DNA from: Robiginitalea sp. SC105
GTDB lineage: Bacteria; Bacteroidota; Bacteroidia; Flavobacteriales; Flavobacteriaceae
Length of the DNA stretch: 64,000 nt
NCBI RefSeq assembly: GCF_014243345.1
Contig: NZ_JACLZF010000001.1
Span: 1,786,682-1,850,681, forward strand
Direction: 5' to 3'
In this document: positions 26,629 through 35,702 of the stretch, one piece after another
How the letters are laid out: every line of letters begins with the position of its first letter
How positions within the stretch are numbered: position 1 is the first letter of the stretch
Translations under genes and position numbers: made by a program
Notes under the pieces: generated by a model
The model's input: only the letters and a program-made list of their open reading frames with translations
The model's database searches: none
Told to the model about the DNA's origin: nothing

Positions 26629-27747
26629 TTATAGTTTGAGAAGATTTTCATGATATCTTTTTCCATATGCATTCCAACTAAATTCACTTATTGATTCAAG
26701 ATCAATATATTTTCTGATGCCTATTTGGCTTGCTGCTAAAGCGAGGGCCTCAGTTACGTTTTGCTCGAGCGATTTCAAACTATATTCATCCATTTCTACG
26801 ATCCATTTTGGATCAGAAATAAACGATTTTAAATCACGCCCCCCTGTATATTTTGAACAAACCAGGGGTAGACCACAAATTATTGCTTGTAATTGAACCA
26901 TTGCCAATCCTTCTTCTCGGGAGGGAAGCACAAAGATTTTGGCTTTTTTATAGAATTCAATGAGTTTTCTCTGGTCGACGGCATCCACATGATCCATATT
27001 GCTGGCATCAGGAAACTCCATATCCACAATAGGACCGACATGTAGGAGTCTGTAACCTGTCCTTTCGCATAATTTTATCAATAGATCACTTCCCTTCCGA
27101 AAACTCCATTGACCTACCATTAGGATGTCATATGGATTCTCTTTGGTTAATTCTGTAGGTCTAAAATCGATGGTGCTAACACCATAAGGATTAATAAGTA
27201 GTTTTTGGTTTGGAATACCATTTTTAATAAAGCTGCGTCTCACGTGATCTGATGCGATTGAAATATAGTCTGCAGTTTTATAGCCCCTTAAATCACGAGA
27301 AATAATAAACTTAGGTTTGGCAGTTTTCCCTTTGTATCTAGGATTCCTACTGAGCACTTCAACTTCATCTAGAACATGACTATTCCCCCTTTCCAGAACA
27401 GTTACTGCGCCATATTTCCTTTTCAAATATTTTAAGGAATATAAATGCATTGGACTTTGACCAATGAAAACATCACATGGCCTTGAAAACCATGCTGTGT
27501 AGTAATCAAAAGTGATTTGAAAAAGGAATTCCGACCAGATAGCCTGTTTGGTCAGGCGCATCAAGGCAATGAAGGGTAATGCGACCAGGAAATAGGAGTA
27601 GTTATTTTTAGGATGTAACCCAAAATGCTTCGCTCGTTTGTCGGGAACAAATGAGTAAAAACGTACTTCATGCCCAAGTTCGCTCAATTCTCTTGCCAGG
27701 TCCAGAAGATGGGAACGACCTCCGAATGAAGCAATATTGATTTTCAT
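26629..27747 (-). CDS. Family 4 glycosyltransferase
   Basis: A 372-residue GT-B enzyme. The start 'MKINIASFGGRSHLLDLARELSELGHEV' and the second-domain motifs 'LLINPYGVSTIDF', 'DILMVGQWSFRKGSDLLIKLCE' and 'VLPSREEGLAMVQLQAIICGLPLVCS' (E-x7-like) are those of GT4 enzymes. The start codon overlaps the stop of the glycosyltransferase-flippase fusion by 4 bases. It is part of the A+T-rich cassette; specificity unknown. Confidence 0.88.
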   Translation of the reverse strand: MKINIASFGGRSHLLDLARELSELGHEVRFYSFVPDKRAKHFGLHPKNNYSYFLVALPFIALMRLTKQAIWSEFLFQITFDYYTAWFSRPCDVFIGQSPMHLYSLKYLKRKYGAVTVLERGNSHVLDEVEVLSRNPRYKGKTAKPKFIISRDLRGYKTADYISIASDHVRRSFIKNGIPNQKLLINPYGVSTIDFRPTELTKENPYDILMVGQWSFRKGSDLLIKLCERTGYRLLHVGPIVDMEFPDASNMDHVDAVDQRKLIEFYKKAKIFVLPSREEGLAMVQLQAIICGLPLVCSKYTGGRDLKSFISDPKWIVEMDEYSLKSLEQNVTEALALAASQIGIRKYIDLESISEFSWNAYGKRYHENLLKL

Positions 27748-29990
27748 CTCTTTGCTTTTAACATGATTAGTAATTCGTGAAAGTACGAGTCACTCAGGTA
27801 AAGGATTAACAGATAGATAACTGGGGCGAAAATCCCATTTATTAGGAGCACTAAATACAGGTTCTCAATATATTCCCTGGATAAAAAGAAGCAAAACCCA
27901 AAAACCAGCATACTTATTGCGAAATATTTCAGAATTGGCGATAAAACTTCATACCAGTCAACACCATAAAACTTAAGAGCTCGGATGGTGAGAAACGGTG
28001 AAGCAAAAACATGGAATATTGCAACGGATATTATGGTACCTTTTACACTGTAGGCATATGTAAAAGGAATTATTAAACCCAAGAACAATAGGGCGGAAAA
28101 AATTGAATATTTAGCCTGTTTTCGAAAATCCCCCCTCAACTTTAAGGACAAGGGCCAAAGCGTACCAATTACTGAAAATCCGATACCCAAAGACAGCATT
28201 TGAATTAGCGGAATAGTTGGATTCCATTTTTCTTCGAGAAATAATGTCACCAAAGGTTGTGCCGTAGCAGCCTGCCATAAAGCAAATGGCATACCAGCCA
28301 TTGAAAGAAAAATTACGAACTTGACCAACAGGGGGGGGATTTCGCCAGATCTTGATTTCGGAATCTTCATAAGTGTTGGAAATAGTACAGGGGTTATACT
28401 ATTAACAACAAACCCAATTACCTGAACACTTAAACTATAGGCAAGATAATAGATTCCTACTGTCGCTTTAATGACAAACAACCCCAAAACCAAATAGTCG
28501 GCTTGTTGAATAACCCTTTGAGAAGCGGCATGCAGAAACCCCCATGAACTATTGGAAACAAGATGTTTCCATCTTCTGAGAGTGAGCCTTTTTGTTATTT
28601 TAATATCAGCAAGGTTGTTTAAGTATAGCAACCTTAGAATGGATAGGATTACAGGGGAGATGACAAAACTATAAACACCAAATGAAAACAATGCCAGCCC
28701 GAGTATTAGTAGCTGGTTCAAAAAATCATACTTGATTTGAACTTTTGAAACTTCTTTAAACCGCAGGTCTATTCTTAGTTTCGATTCTGAAACGGTACTA
28801 AGGGCATTAAAAGGGACTGATAGGCTATATATCAGTACGAGATGGGTAATTTGAATATCCTCATAAATAATTCCCCCCAAGAAACCGAGCCCAACAGTAA
28901 CTAACAGGCATAATAAGCCGGTAACAAGACTTATGGATTGAGATAGCGGCAAAAGAACATTAAAGGATTTCCCTCTGTTTATCAATACATCTTGCAAACC
29001 GAAATTTTGAAAAAGAAATGCAAAGCTGGTTATGGATAGGGCCATGGCCATTTTCCCAAAATCATCTGGAAGCAGTATCCATGCCAGTGCAAATTGACCA
29101 AGAATTGAAAATATTTTTGATAGCACAATTTGAACACTTATCCACTTGGCCCCAAATAAAAGATTACGAGAAATATCTTTTAAATACCGAACCTTGTAGA
29201 GCCCAAATTCCTTTCGGATTTTTGTATTCAGAATTCGAAATCGATTATCGTTCAATTTTTTGAAAAGGCCTTGTATGCGAGCAAGACCGGTTCTGTTTTT
29301 ACTGTAAATCCGCTCCCGGACTTTGGCAGAAGACATGTAGTGGTTTTCACCATTAATAATGCTATATACAGTACCTGGAATTGGAAATGGCAATAATTCT
29401 TGTCCCGAATTCAACGCCTTTTTTTCATGAGCGTAGTGCAAATTGGGGTGACGAATTATCAGATCTTCAATCAGTTCAGGCCTTATAATTATACCAGAAC
29501 CGCAAATGGTACTGAAGTTATTGATGTTAAGGTAAATAATCCCGCTACCTTCCTGATAGATCCAACCTTTCTTGAAATACCATCCTTGAACTTCAGGTGA
29601 CGAATGTTTTTCAACTATTTCCACAACCCGATTTGATATACAATCGTCGGCATCCGTAACCATAACAAATGGTGTTGGATTTTCATTTACGAATTCAATT
29701 CCGGCCAATATTTTTTTACACTTATCCTGTTCTTTTAGCGACCAGTGGACTTCTTGATTGTCATTAAGTAAAGCTGGAGGATTAAAATCGACATGGAGAT
29801 AGTGGACATTTGGATGCTCAATAGTCGTATCAGGCTTCTCGTGGCAAATAACCACCACCCTAAAATTAGCTGAGGTCTGATTGAGAATTGATTTTAAGGA
29901 TCTTTCGAATAATGCTGAAAAGTGAGACCATGAATGTGTAACCATTGTACTTTTAACAGGGACAATAAAAGTTACTGCAGGTTTATTCAT
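27744..29990 (-). CDS. Fusion of family 2 glycosyltransferase and Wzx-type flippase
   Basis: A single 748-residue open frame with two parts. Residues 1-250 look like a GT-A glycosyltransferase: 'VTFIVPVKSTMV', an acceptor-side 'NQTSANFRVVVICHEKP', the metal motif DADD (113-116), and 'CGSGIIIRPELIEDLI'. From about 270 to the end are 12-14 hydrophobic helices beginning 'NLLFGAKWISVQIVLSKIFSILGQFALAWILLP', the N-terminal signature of Wzx/PST flippases, followed by 'FQNFGLQDVLINRG' and 'QQADYLVLGLFV'. A glycosyltransferase fused to the flippase would couple the last sugar addition to translocation of the lipid-linked unit. It overlaps the downstream GT4 start by 4 bases. No frameshift is needed to join the parts. 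Confidence 0.8.
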   Translation of the reverse strand: MNKPAVTFIVPVKSTMVTHSWSHFSALFERSLKSILNQTSANFRVVVICHEKPDTTIEHPNVHYLHVDFNPPALLNDNQEVHWSLKEQDKCKKILAGIEFVNENPTPFVMVTDADDCISNRVVEIVEKHSSPEVQGWYFKKGWIYQEGSGIIYLNINNFSTICGSGIIIRPELIEDLIIRHPNLHYAHEKKALNSGQELLPFPIPGTVYSIINGENHYMSSAKVRERIYSKNRTGLARIQGLFKKLNDNRFRILNTKIRKEFGLYKVRYLKDISRNLLFGAKWISVQIVLSKIFSILGQFALAWILLPDDFGKMAMALSITSFAFLFQNFGLQDVLINRGKSFNVLLPLSQSISLVTGLLCLLVTVGLGFLGGIIYEDIQITHLVLIYSLSVPFNALSTVSESKLRIDLRFKEVSKVQIKYDFLNQLLILGLALFSFGVYSFVISPVILSILRLLYLNNLADIKITKRLTLRRWKHLVSNSSWGFLHAASQRVIQQADYLVLGLFVIKATVGIYYLAYSLSVQVIGFVVNSITPVLFPTLMKIPKSRSGEIPPLLVKFVIFLSMAGMPFALWQAATAQPLVTLFLEEKWNPTIPLIQMLSLGIGFSVIGTLWPLSLKLRGDFRKQAKYSIFSALLFLGLIIPFTYAYSVKGTIISVAIFHVFASPFLTIRALKFYGVDWYEVLSPILKYFAISMLVFGFCFFLSREYIENLYLVLLINGIFAPVIYLLILYLSDSYFHELLIMLKAKR

Positions 29991-30040
29991 GACTTTTCAT
30001 CGAATACGGATCGAAAGATATTTAGGCATTCTTGTAAAGA

Positions 30041-30973
30041 TTAAGATAAAAATGACTGTAAAAACCATTCATGTGTCTGCTGAATACCTTCATCCAATCC
30101 AATCTCCGCCTTCCACCCCAGTGCCTTCATCTTGGACACATCCATCAACTTCCTTGGCGTCCCATCCGGCTTGGAGGTATCCCATCGGATTTCCCCCGTA
30201 TGCCCAACGGCCTTTTGGATAATCCCGGCCAGTTCCTTTATTGTGATGTCAGTACCTGTTCCCACGTTATACAGGTTGTCCGGTAGCGGGTGCTCGAGGG
30301 CATGCACTACAGCGCGGGCCAGGTCGTCTACATGCAGAAACTCGCGCCGGGGGGTGCCGCTGCCCCAGAGGGTTACCGGGGCGTTGCCGTTTTGTTTGGC
30401 TTCGTGGAATTTCCGGATCATGGCGGGCAGCACGTGGGAGGTTTCAAGGTCAAAATTATCGTTCGGGCCGTAGAGGTTGGTGGGCATGAGGCTCACATAG
30501 TTGCGGTTGTATTGGTCGCGCAGGGCCTGGCAGAGGCGTACCCCGGTAATTTTAGCCAGAGCATAGCCCTCGTTGGTGGGCTCCAGGGGGCCGGTCAGGA
30601 GGTATTCTTCTTTCAGCGGTTGGGGCGCCATTTTGGGATAGATGCAGGAGCTCCCCAGGAAAATAAAGTTGTCCACGTCGTTTTGGTGGGCGCCCTGGAT
30701 GAGGTTGTTCTGGATTTGAAGGTTTTCCAACAGGAATTCGTATTGGTTCCGGCTGTTGGCCAGGATCCCGCCTACGCGCGCCGCAGCGTCCACGATTGCA
30801 TGGGGCTTTTCCTTCGCGATAAAGTCATGGGTGGCCTGGGTATCCCGCAGGTCCAGCTCGGAGCTCGACCGGCCTATAAGGTGGGTGTACCCGGAGGCTT
30901 CCAGGGCCCTCCAGACGGCGGAACCCACCATCCCCCGGTGCCCTGCCACGTATATTTTAGTGTCTTTTTCCAC
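30041..30973 (-). CDS. fcl: GDP-L-fucose synthase
   Basis: A 310-residue SDR-type enzyme that epimerises and reduces GDP-4-keto-6-deoxy-D-mannose to GDP-L-fucose. Motifs: NADP-binding 'VAGHRGMVGSAVWRAL', the catalytic region 'FLGSSCIYPK' (Ser and Cys) and 'GYALAKITG' (Tyr-x3-Lys), 'NLYGPNDNFD' and 'GSGTPRREFLHVDDLA', all diagnostic for this enzyme. The gmd gene is 2 bases upstream, so the pair makes GDP-L-fucose for the exopolysaccharide. Composition is GC-rich, unlike the cassette downstream. Confidence 0.95.
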   Translation of the reverse strand: MEKDTKIYVAGHRGMVGSAVWRALEASGYTHLIGRSSSELDLRDTQATHDFIAKEKPHAIVDAAARVGGILANSRNQYEFLLENLQIQNNLIQGAHQNDVDNFIFLGSSCIYPKMAPQPLKEEYLLTGPLEPTNEGYALAKITGVRLCQALRDQYNRNYVSLMPTNLYGPNDNFDLETSHVLPAMIRKFHEAKQNGNAPVTLWGSGTPRREFLHVDDLARAVVHALEHPLPDNLYNVGTGTDITIKELAGIIQKAVGHTGEIRWDTSKPDGTPRKLMDVSKMKALGWKAEIGLDEGIQQTHEWFLQSFLS

Positions 30974-30975
30974 AA

Positions 30976-32094
30976 TTATTCGAAATAGTTGGGGGTGGGA
31001 AATCCGCCGTGGTTCAGGTGCCGGTCTTTCTGCATGAGCAGCAAGTCGCTCGCCATCATTTCTTTCACCATGTCCTCCAGGGTGCAGGAGGGTTTCCAGC
31101 CGAGCTTTTCATACGCCTTGGTGGCATCCCCTACCAAAAGGTCCACCTCGGTGGGGCGGAAGTATTTCGGGTCAATGCGCACCACTTCCTTTCCCTTTTC
31201 CAATTGGTAATCCGGGTGGTTGGAGGCGGTTACGTATCCCGTTTCGTTTTCGCCCGTTCCCGAAAATTCGAGTTCCACCCCGATCTCGGCAAAGGCCATG
31301 CGCACCAGGTCCCGCACCCGGGTGGTTTTACCGGTGGCAATCACCCAGTCCTCGGGTTCCTCTGCCTGCAGGATCATCCACATCATCCGCACGTAGTCCC
31401 GGGCATGGCCCCAGTCCCGTTCCGCATCCAGGTTGCCCAGGTAGAGTACCTCTTGCAGGCCCATGGCAATCCGGGAAACGGCCCGCGTGATCTTCCGGGT
31501 CACAAAAGTCTCCCCCCGGATGGGGGATTCGTGGTTGAACAGGATGCCGTTGCAAGCAAACATATTATACGCCTCCCTGTAATTGACGGTGATCCAGTAG
31601 GCGTAGAGCTTCGCCACCCCATAGGGGCTCCGGGGGTAAAAAGGGGTGGTTTCGGTCTGGGGCACCTCCTGTACCTTTCCATAGAGTTCGGAAGTTGAGG
31701 CCTGGTAGATCCGTGTTTTCTGCTCAAGCCCCAGCAGGCGCACGGCTTCCAGGATGCGAAGTGTGCCGGTTCCGTCGGCATTGGCTGTATATTCTGGGAT
31801 CTCAAAGGAAACCCGGACATGGCTCATGGCGGCGAGGTTGTAGATTTCATCCGGCTGGATTTGCTGGATCAGGCGAATCAGGTTGGAACTGTCCGTCATG
31901 TCCCCGTAATGGAGGATGAAATTGCGGTTTTCCACGTGGGGGTCCTGGTAGAGGTGGTCGATGCGCTCCGTGTTAAAAAGGGAGGAGCGCCGCTTCAATC
32001 CGTGGACGATGTACCCCTTCTCCAGCAGGAACTCACTGAGGTAGGCCCCATCCTGTCCGGTGACCCCGGTTATAAAAGCTACTTTTTGCTTCAT
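30976..32094 (-). CDS. gmd: GDP-mannose 4,6-dehydratase
   Basis: A 372-residue NADP-dependent enzyme that converts GDP-D-mannose to GDP-4-keto-6-deoxy-D-mannose. The signature '[22 protein letters not shown]' is at the N-terminus, with '[17 protein letters not shown]' (Ser/Thr and Glu of the active site) and '[20 protein letters not shown]' (Tyr-x3-Lys), then '[20 protein letters not shown]'. Normal length. It precedes fcl directly and follows the wecA-like gene by 92 bases. No mannose-GDP synthesis genes are in the window. Confidence 0.95.
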   Translation of the reverse strand: MKQKVAFITGVTGQDGAYLSEFLLEKGYIVHGLKRRSSLFNTERIDHLYQDPHVENRNFILHYGDMTDSSNLIRLIQQIQPDEIYNLAAMSHVRVSFEIPEYTANADGTGTLRILEAVRLLGLEQKTRIYQASTSELYGKVQEVPQTETTPFYPRSPYGVAKLYAYWITVNYREAYNMFACNGILFNHESPIRGETFVTRKITRAVSRIAMGLQEVLYLGNLDAERDWGHARDYVRMMWMILQAEEPEDWVIATGKTTRVRDLVRMAFAEIGVELEFSGTGENETGYVTASNHPDYQLEKGKEVVRIDPKYFRPTEVDLLVGDATKAYEKLGWKPSCTLEDMVKEMMASDLLLMQKDRHLNHGGFPTPNYFE

Positions 32095-32186
32095 TGATTC
32101 GTTTCTTCTGTCTGCTTATCATTTATTCAAAAAAAGCTTGATACGGGGGATTTTTGATATGTTGGTTGCGGGGTTTGGTCCCTGTA

Positions 32187-33491
32187 TTATTTTAAGTCCG
32201 GTTGTCCCTCCAGGTGTTTTTCACGGTACGATTTACCGGCTTTTTTCCAGGATTCGGAGCGGTCTCGCTTTTCGCCGGGCTCTTTAACAAAAGCCTGTTT
32301 GGCATGGGTGAATACGCTTTGACGTTTCCGGTAGATTTCCTGGGATTTCCGCACAAAGTAGTTTTCCGGCTGGCTTTCCGGCACCATGATGGGTCCGGAA
32401 GTAGCAGGGCGCGGCACCGGCAGCACGAATGGGTACATATAGAGCGCCACTCCGGCCAGGAAGCCAATGAGTAGCTGTAGGGTGGGGTCCCAGTCATTGA
32501 CGGCCCAGACCAGTCCGATGAGCAGCAGGTTGCTCAGAATTATGGCCGCGGTGGCCTGCTTGTGCGTAAACCCCTTGTCGATAAACCGGTGGTGGATGTG
32601 GTTGCGGTCCGCGCTAAAGGGGCTGCGTTTATTGAAAATTCGGATAGAGAATACCCGCAGCGTATCCAGGAGCGGGTAGGACAGGATGGCCAGCAACATA
32701 TTGGGTGCATGCTCGATGGAGTCCATCGAGCTCAATGTATTATTCACAGCCACGAAGCTCACCCCCTGCCAGGCCAGCAGGTAGCCCAGGAACAGGGAGC
32801 CGGAATCCCCCATGAACAGCTTGTCCTTCTCCGAAAAATTATATCCCAAAAAGCCGATGATGGCACCTACCAGCGCAAAGGAGGTGACGGCCAGCAGCAA
32901 CTGGTTGTTGACCAGGAAAAACACCCCGAAAACCAGGCTGGACAGGGTGGCCAGGGAACCGGCCAATCCGTCGATGCCGTCGGTCAGGTTAAAGGCGTTG
33001 ATGATGGTGATAAAGACAAAAACGGTGAACAGTACGGATACCGCATAGGGCATTTCCCCGAACCCCAGCATGCCGCCAAAGCCGGTGATCCGCAGGTCGG
33101 TCAGCACAATGACTATTGCCGCCGCCAGGATCTGCCCGCCGAATTTCTTCTTAGGGGCGAGCACCACGAGGTCGTCCTTCATGCCCAAAAAAAGCAGGAC
33201 GGTGGAACACGCCACCAGGGAAATTAGTTTTCGCAGGTCCCCGTACGGGAAGTCGATAAAGAGCCCGAAGAGCATCAAGGTAAGGCAAAACGCAAGGAAC
33301 ATCCCGATCCCCCCGAAGGTTGGGGTCTTCAGGCTGTGCGAACTGCGCTCGCCGGGTTCGTCCATCAGGTTCTTCTTCTGGACAATATAGATGATGACGG
33401 GGAATATCCGTATGCTGACGGCCCAGGAGGCAAAAAGCACCAACGGGATGACATAGTTGGTTTGGAATAGTAAACCAATTTTCTCTAGCAT
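32187..33491 (-). CDS. Undecaprenyl-phosphate sugar-1-phosphate transferase (WecA/MraY family)
   Basis: A 434-residue polytopic enzyme with about 11 helices that loads the first sugar phosphate onto undecaprenyl phosphate. Motifs of the family appear in order: 'MKDDLVVLAPKKKFGGQ' (DDxx), 'NAFNLTDGIDGLAGSL', 'FMGDSGSLFLGYLLA' and 'SADRNHIHHRFID'. The C-terminal ~60 residues form a charged cytoplasmic tail longer than in E. coli WecA. As the first gene of the locus it is the probable initiating enzyme of repeat-unit synthesis. The exact sugar (GlcNAc, or another HexNAc) is inferred. Confidence 0.9.
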   Translation of the reverse strand: MLEKIGLLFQTNYVIPLVLFASWAVSIRIFPVIIYIVQKKNLMDEPGERSSHSLKTPTFGGIGMFLAFCLTLMLFGLFIDFPYGDLRKLISLVACSTVLLFLGMKDDLVVLAPKKKFGGQILAAAIVIVLTDLRITGFGGMLGFGEMPYAVSVLFTVFVFITIINAFNLTDGIDGLAGSLATLSSLVFGVFFLVNNQLLLAVTSFALVGAIIGFLGYNFSEKDKLFMGDSGSLFLGYLLAWQGVSFVAVNNTLSSMDSIEHAPNMLLAILSYPLLDTLRVFSIRIFNKRSPFSADRNHIHHRFIDKGFTHKQATAAIILSNLLLIGLVWAVNDWDPTLQLLIGFLAGVALYMYPFVLPVPRPATSGPIMVPESQPENYFVRKSQEIYRKRQSVFTHAKQAFVKEPGEKRDRSESWKKAGKSYREKHLEGQPDLK

Positions 33492-33805
33492 GGGGCGGTG
33501 TTCTCGATGGTTGGTTTCTGGCAGCTAGTTAAACAAATATCTACTCAAAACCCAGTTTGAAAGCTATCAGTTTTTCAATACTTATCCACGGAATTTTCGA
33601 TCAAATGCAGGTTTCCGCTATCAATTTGCGGGGTTGGGGGAATCTGGTGGCATAAAAACGGGATTCCATAGAAATTACGGGCAAAATTTGCCTGTTTTTC
33701 AATGTATTGACATGCCTTAGGAAAGGTCCAATGTGGATAATTATTCGAATTTGCCGGCTGGACCGGAAGCCCTGGCCGAAAGGGGAGGGGTGCTGAAGCC
33801 CCCCC
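33492..33805. other. Intergenic region upstream of the polysaccharide locus
   Basis: This 314-base stretch holds no supported gene. It must contain the promoter of the wecA-led operon, but I see only imperfect TAnnTTTG elements (GATATTTG about 50 bases upstream of the start). A short inverted repeat GGGCAAAATTTGCC near 33678-33693 is followed by TGTTTTT on the plus strand. Nothing else stands out. Confidence 0.5.
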
Positions 33806-34567
33806 TCAGGAGTTGATCCACTCCTTGAATTCCGGGGCTTTGGCCTTGCTGACCACCACGCGTTCCCCGGAGGGCGGGTTGAGCTGCAGGATCAGCTTCC
33901 CGTTGAAGTAGTATTTGATGTTGGCTATGGCATCCCGGTTGACCAGGAACTGCCGGTTGGCGCGGAAAAATCGGGACGGGTCCAGGGAAGCTTCCAGCTC
34001 CTCGAGTTTGCCGTCCAGTGCATGGGACTGCCGTTCAAAGGTGGTGGCCTTCACGATGCCCGTATCGATATGGATATAGGCGATTTGCGCCGTCTTAAGG
34101 GGGATGAGCTCGTCCCGGTGGGCAGCCAGGAGGGTGGATTTGTAGGTACGCGACCCGCGGTTGAGCAGCTCGAGCAACCCGGACACCTGCTCTTCCCGGA
34201 TGGCTGGGGCTTCCTTCTGGTCGTGGAATTGCTTGAGGGCCTTTCTGAGGTCCTCCGGGTCGATGGGTTTGAGCAGGTAGTCGATGCTGTTGACCTTGAA
34301 GGCCTTCAGGGCGTACTGGTCGTAGGCCGTGGTAAAGACCACCGGCGAATGGATGGGCACCTGCTCAAATATCTCAAAGGAAAGGCCGTCGGCCAGGTGA
34401 ATGTCCATAAAGATCAGGTCGGCTTCCCCTCCGCCACCAAAGTAGTCCACGGAAGCCTTTACCGAATCCAGGACGGTTAGGATCCGGATCCCCGGGTCAA
34501 TGCGCCCCAGGAGGTAGGCCAGGTTTTCGCTGGCGGCCAGTTCGTCCTCGATGATGACCACTTTCAT
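33806..34567 (-). CDS. LytTR-family response regulator
   Basis: A 253-residue two-component regulator. The receiver domain has the acidic pocket 'IIEDE', phospho-acceptor Asp55 in 'LIFMDIHLADG', Thr in 'VVFTTAYDQYALKAF' and Lys in 'DYLLKPID'. The C-terminal LytTR DNA-binding domain runs from about 150 to 250 ('IAYIHIDTGIVKATTFERQSHALDGKLEELEASLDPSRFFRANRQFLVN' pattern). Its start overlaps the stop of the sensor kinase by 4 bases, a coupled pair. Target genes are not evident; the adjacent exopolysaccharide locus is one possibility because LytTR systems often regulate surface polymers. Confidence 0.93.
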   Translation of the reverse strand: MKVVIIEDELAASENLAYLLGRIDPGIRILTVLDSVKASVDYFGGGGEADLIFMDIHLADGLSFEIFEQVPIHSPVVFTTAYDQYALKAFKVNSIDYLLKPIDPEDLRKALKQFHDQKEAPAIREEQVSGLLELLNRGSRTYKSTLLAAHRDELIPLKTAQIAYIHIDTGIVKATTFERQSHALDGKLEELEASLDPSRFFRANRQFLVNRDAIANIKYYFNGKLILQLNPPSGERVVVSKAKAPEFKEWINS

Positions 34568-35598
34568 GCGACAGGCTTTAAGGGCAGGGTAACCGTAAAG
34601 GTATCGGCTGTCCTGCGGATCACGATATCCGTTTTCTTGATCAGTGAAAACCGCTTCTGCAGGTTGGTCAGCCCATAGCCCGTCTGGTCCGGGAGGGAGG
34701 TCCTTTCGCGGATCTTGTTGGCCACCACCAGGGAGTCACCCTCCGAATAGATTTCCACCTTCAGCGGGTTGGATTCGGATATTTCATTGTGTTTCACCGC
34801 ATTCTCCACCAGGAGTTGGAGGGCCAGGGGCGGTATGGTGGCGGACAATAGTTCCGGGGCGATGTCCAGGCCGATGTCGAACCGGTCGCGGTACCGGGTT
34901 TTGATCAGGTAGGTATAGCTTTCCAGGAACTTGAGCTCCTCGCGGACCGGGACCAGGTTGTTGTCCCCGCTCTGAAGGATGTACCGGTACATGTGCGAGA
35001 GCTTGCGGACAAACTTGGTGGCGGGTTCATTGTCCCGGATCAGGGAAGTCAGGGAGTTCAGGGAATTGAACAGGAAGTGCGGGTCCACCTGGTTCTTGAT
35101 GGCTGCGAGCTCATTCTGCAGGTTCTGTTGCTTGAGGCGTTCGTATTCAATGAGGTTTTCCTGCTGTTCGGTCTGCAGCCGGAGGATACGCGCTATAAAA
35201 AACAACACCAGCAGCAGAATGGCATATCGGAATTTGAGGAAGCCGATGTCCTCCCGGGTCAGCTCGGTTTCCGCCAGGAAGCCGTGCAGGAATTCCCAGA
35301 GAGCAATAAACAGGACCAGGATACCGATATCGGCCAGGATCAGAGCGGTAAACCGCAGGTAGGGGGGCCAGGTAACCCGGGTATAGGCGAGGTTCGCATT
35401 CAGCTGGAGGATGAGCCAGCCGAAGGTTACCAGAAAGGCGATGCGGAACAGGAAATCCGCAAACCAGATACCCGAAAATCCCATCTTCCCTTCGATCATC
35501 ATGTTGTATAGGTACACGTTCCTCGGGATGGACACCAGCAGGGCCAGCAGGAGGGATATCCGGAGGATGGTCGCTTGTTTGATGGGTTTGGCAGCCAT
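34564..35598 (-). CDS. LytS-type sensor histidine kinase
   Basis: A 344-residue membrane sensor with four hydrophobic helices in the first ~145 residues, a short coiled region 'EQQENLIEYERLKQQNLQNELAAIKNQ', the phospho-acceptor block 'VDPHFLFNSLNSLTSLI' (His_kinase family) and a C-terminal ATPase with 'QLLVENAVKHNE' (N box) and 'QTGYGLTNLQKRF' (G box). An open frame continues 29 codons upstream to 35685, but that part crosses a GC-rich terminator hairpin and is not protein-like, so the ATG at 35598 is preferred. It overlaps the response regulator gene by 4 bases. The signal sensed is unknown. Confidence 0.9.
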   Translation of the reverse strand: MAAKPIKQATILRISLLLALLVSIPRNVYLYNMMIEGKMGFSGIWFADFLFRIAFLVTFGWLILQLNANLAYTRVTWPPYLRFTALILADIGILVLFIALWEFLHGFLAETELTREDIGFLKFRYAILLLVLFFIARILRLQTEQQENLIEYERLKQQNLQNELAAIKNQVDPHFLFNSLNSLTSLIRDNEPATKFVRKLSHMYRYILQSGDNNLVPVREELKFLESYTYLIKTRYRDRFDIGLDIAPELLSATIPPLALQLLVENAVKHNEISESNPLKVEIYSEGDSLVVANKIRERTSLPDQTGYGLTNLQKRFSLIKKTDIVIRRTADTFTVTLPLKPVA

Positions 35599-35633
35599 GA
35601 TCGATCTGTATTCGGTGTTAAATGTACTATAAA

Positions 35634-35683
35634 AAGGGGCCCCCTGAGTAGCGGGGGCCCGAAGTGCGGGGCCGGGGCCCCTC
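35634..35683 (-). terminator. GC-rich terminator after the small secreted protein gene
   Basis: On the minus strand, nested inverted repeats of GGGGCCCC and CGGGCCCC type are followed by a TTTTT run. The structure lies between the stop at 35703 and the sensor-kinase start at 35598. Confidence 0.65.
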
Positions 35684-35702
35684 AATCAAACAATCAACGT
35701 AC

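Larger units (their letters stand above)
21600..30055. other. A+T-rich serotype cassette inside the polysaccharide locus
   Basis: Base composition changes sharply at both ends. Genes from the GT2 at 21635 to the fusion at 29990 are visibly A+T-rich, with few long antisense frames, while wzc on one side and fcl/gmd/wecA on the other have the GC-rich composition of the rest of the window. This is typical of horizontally exchanged glycosyltransferase/Wzx/Wzy cassettes. No transposase or direct-repeat boundary was seen. Confidence 0.75.
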
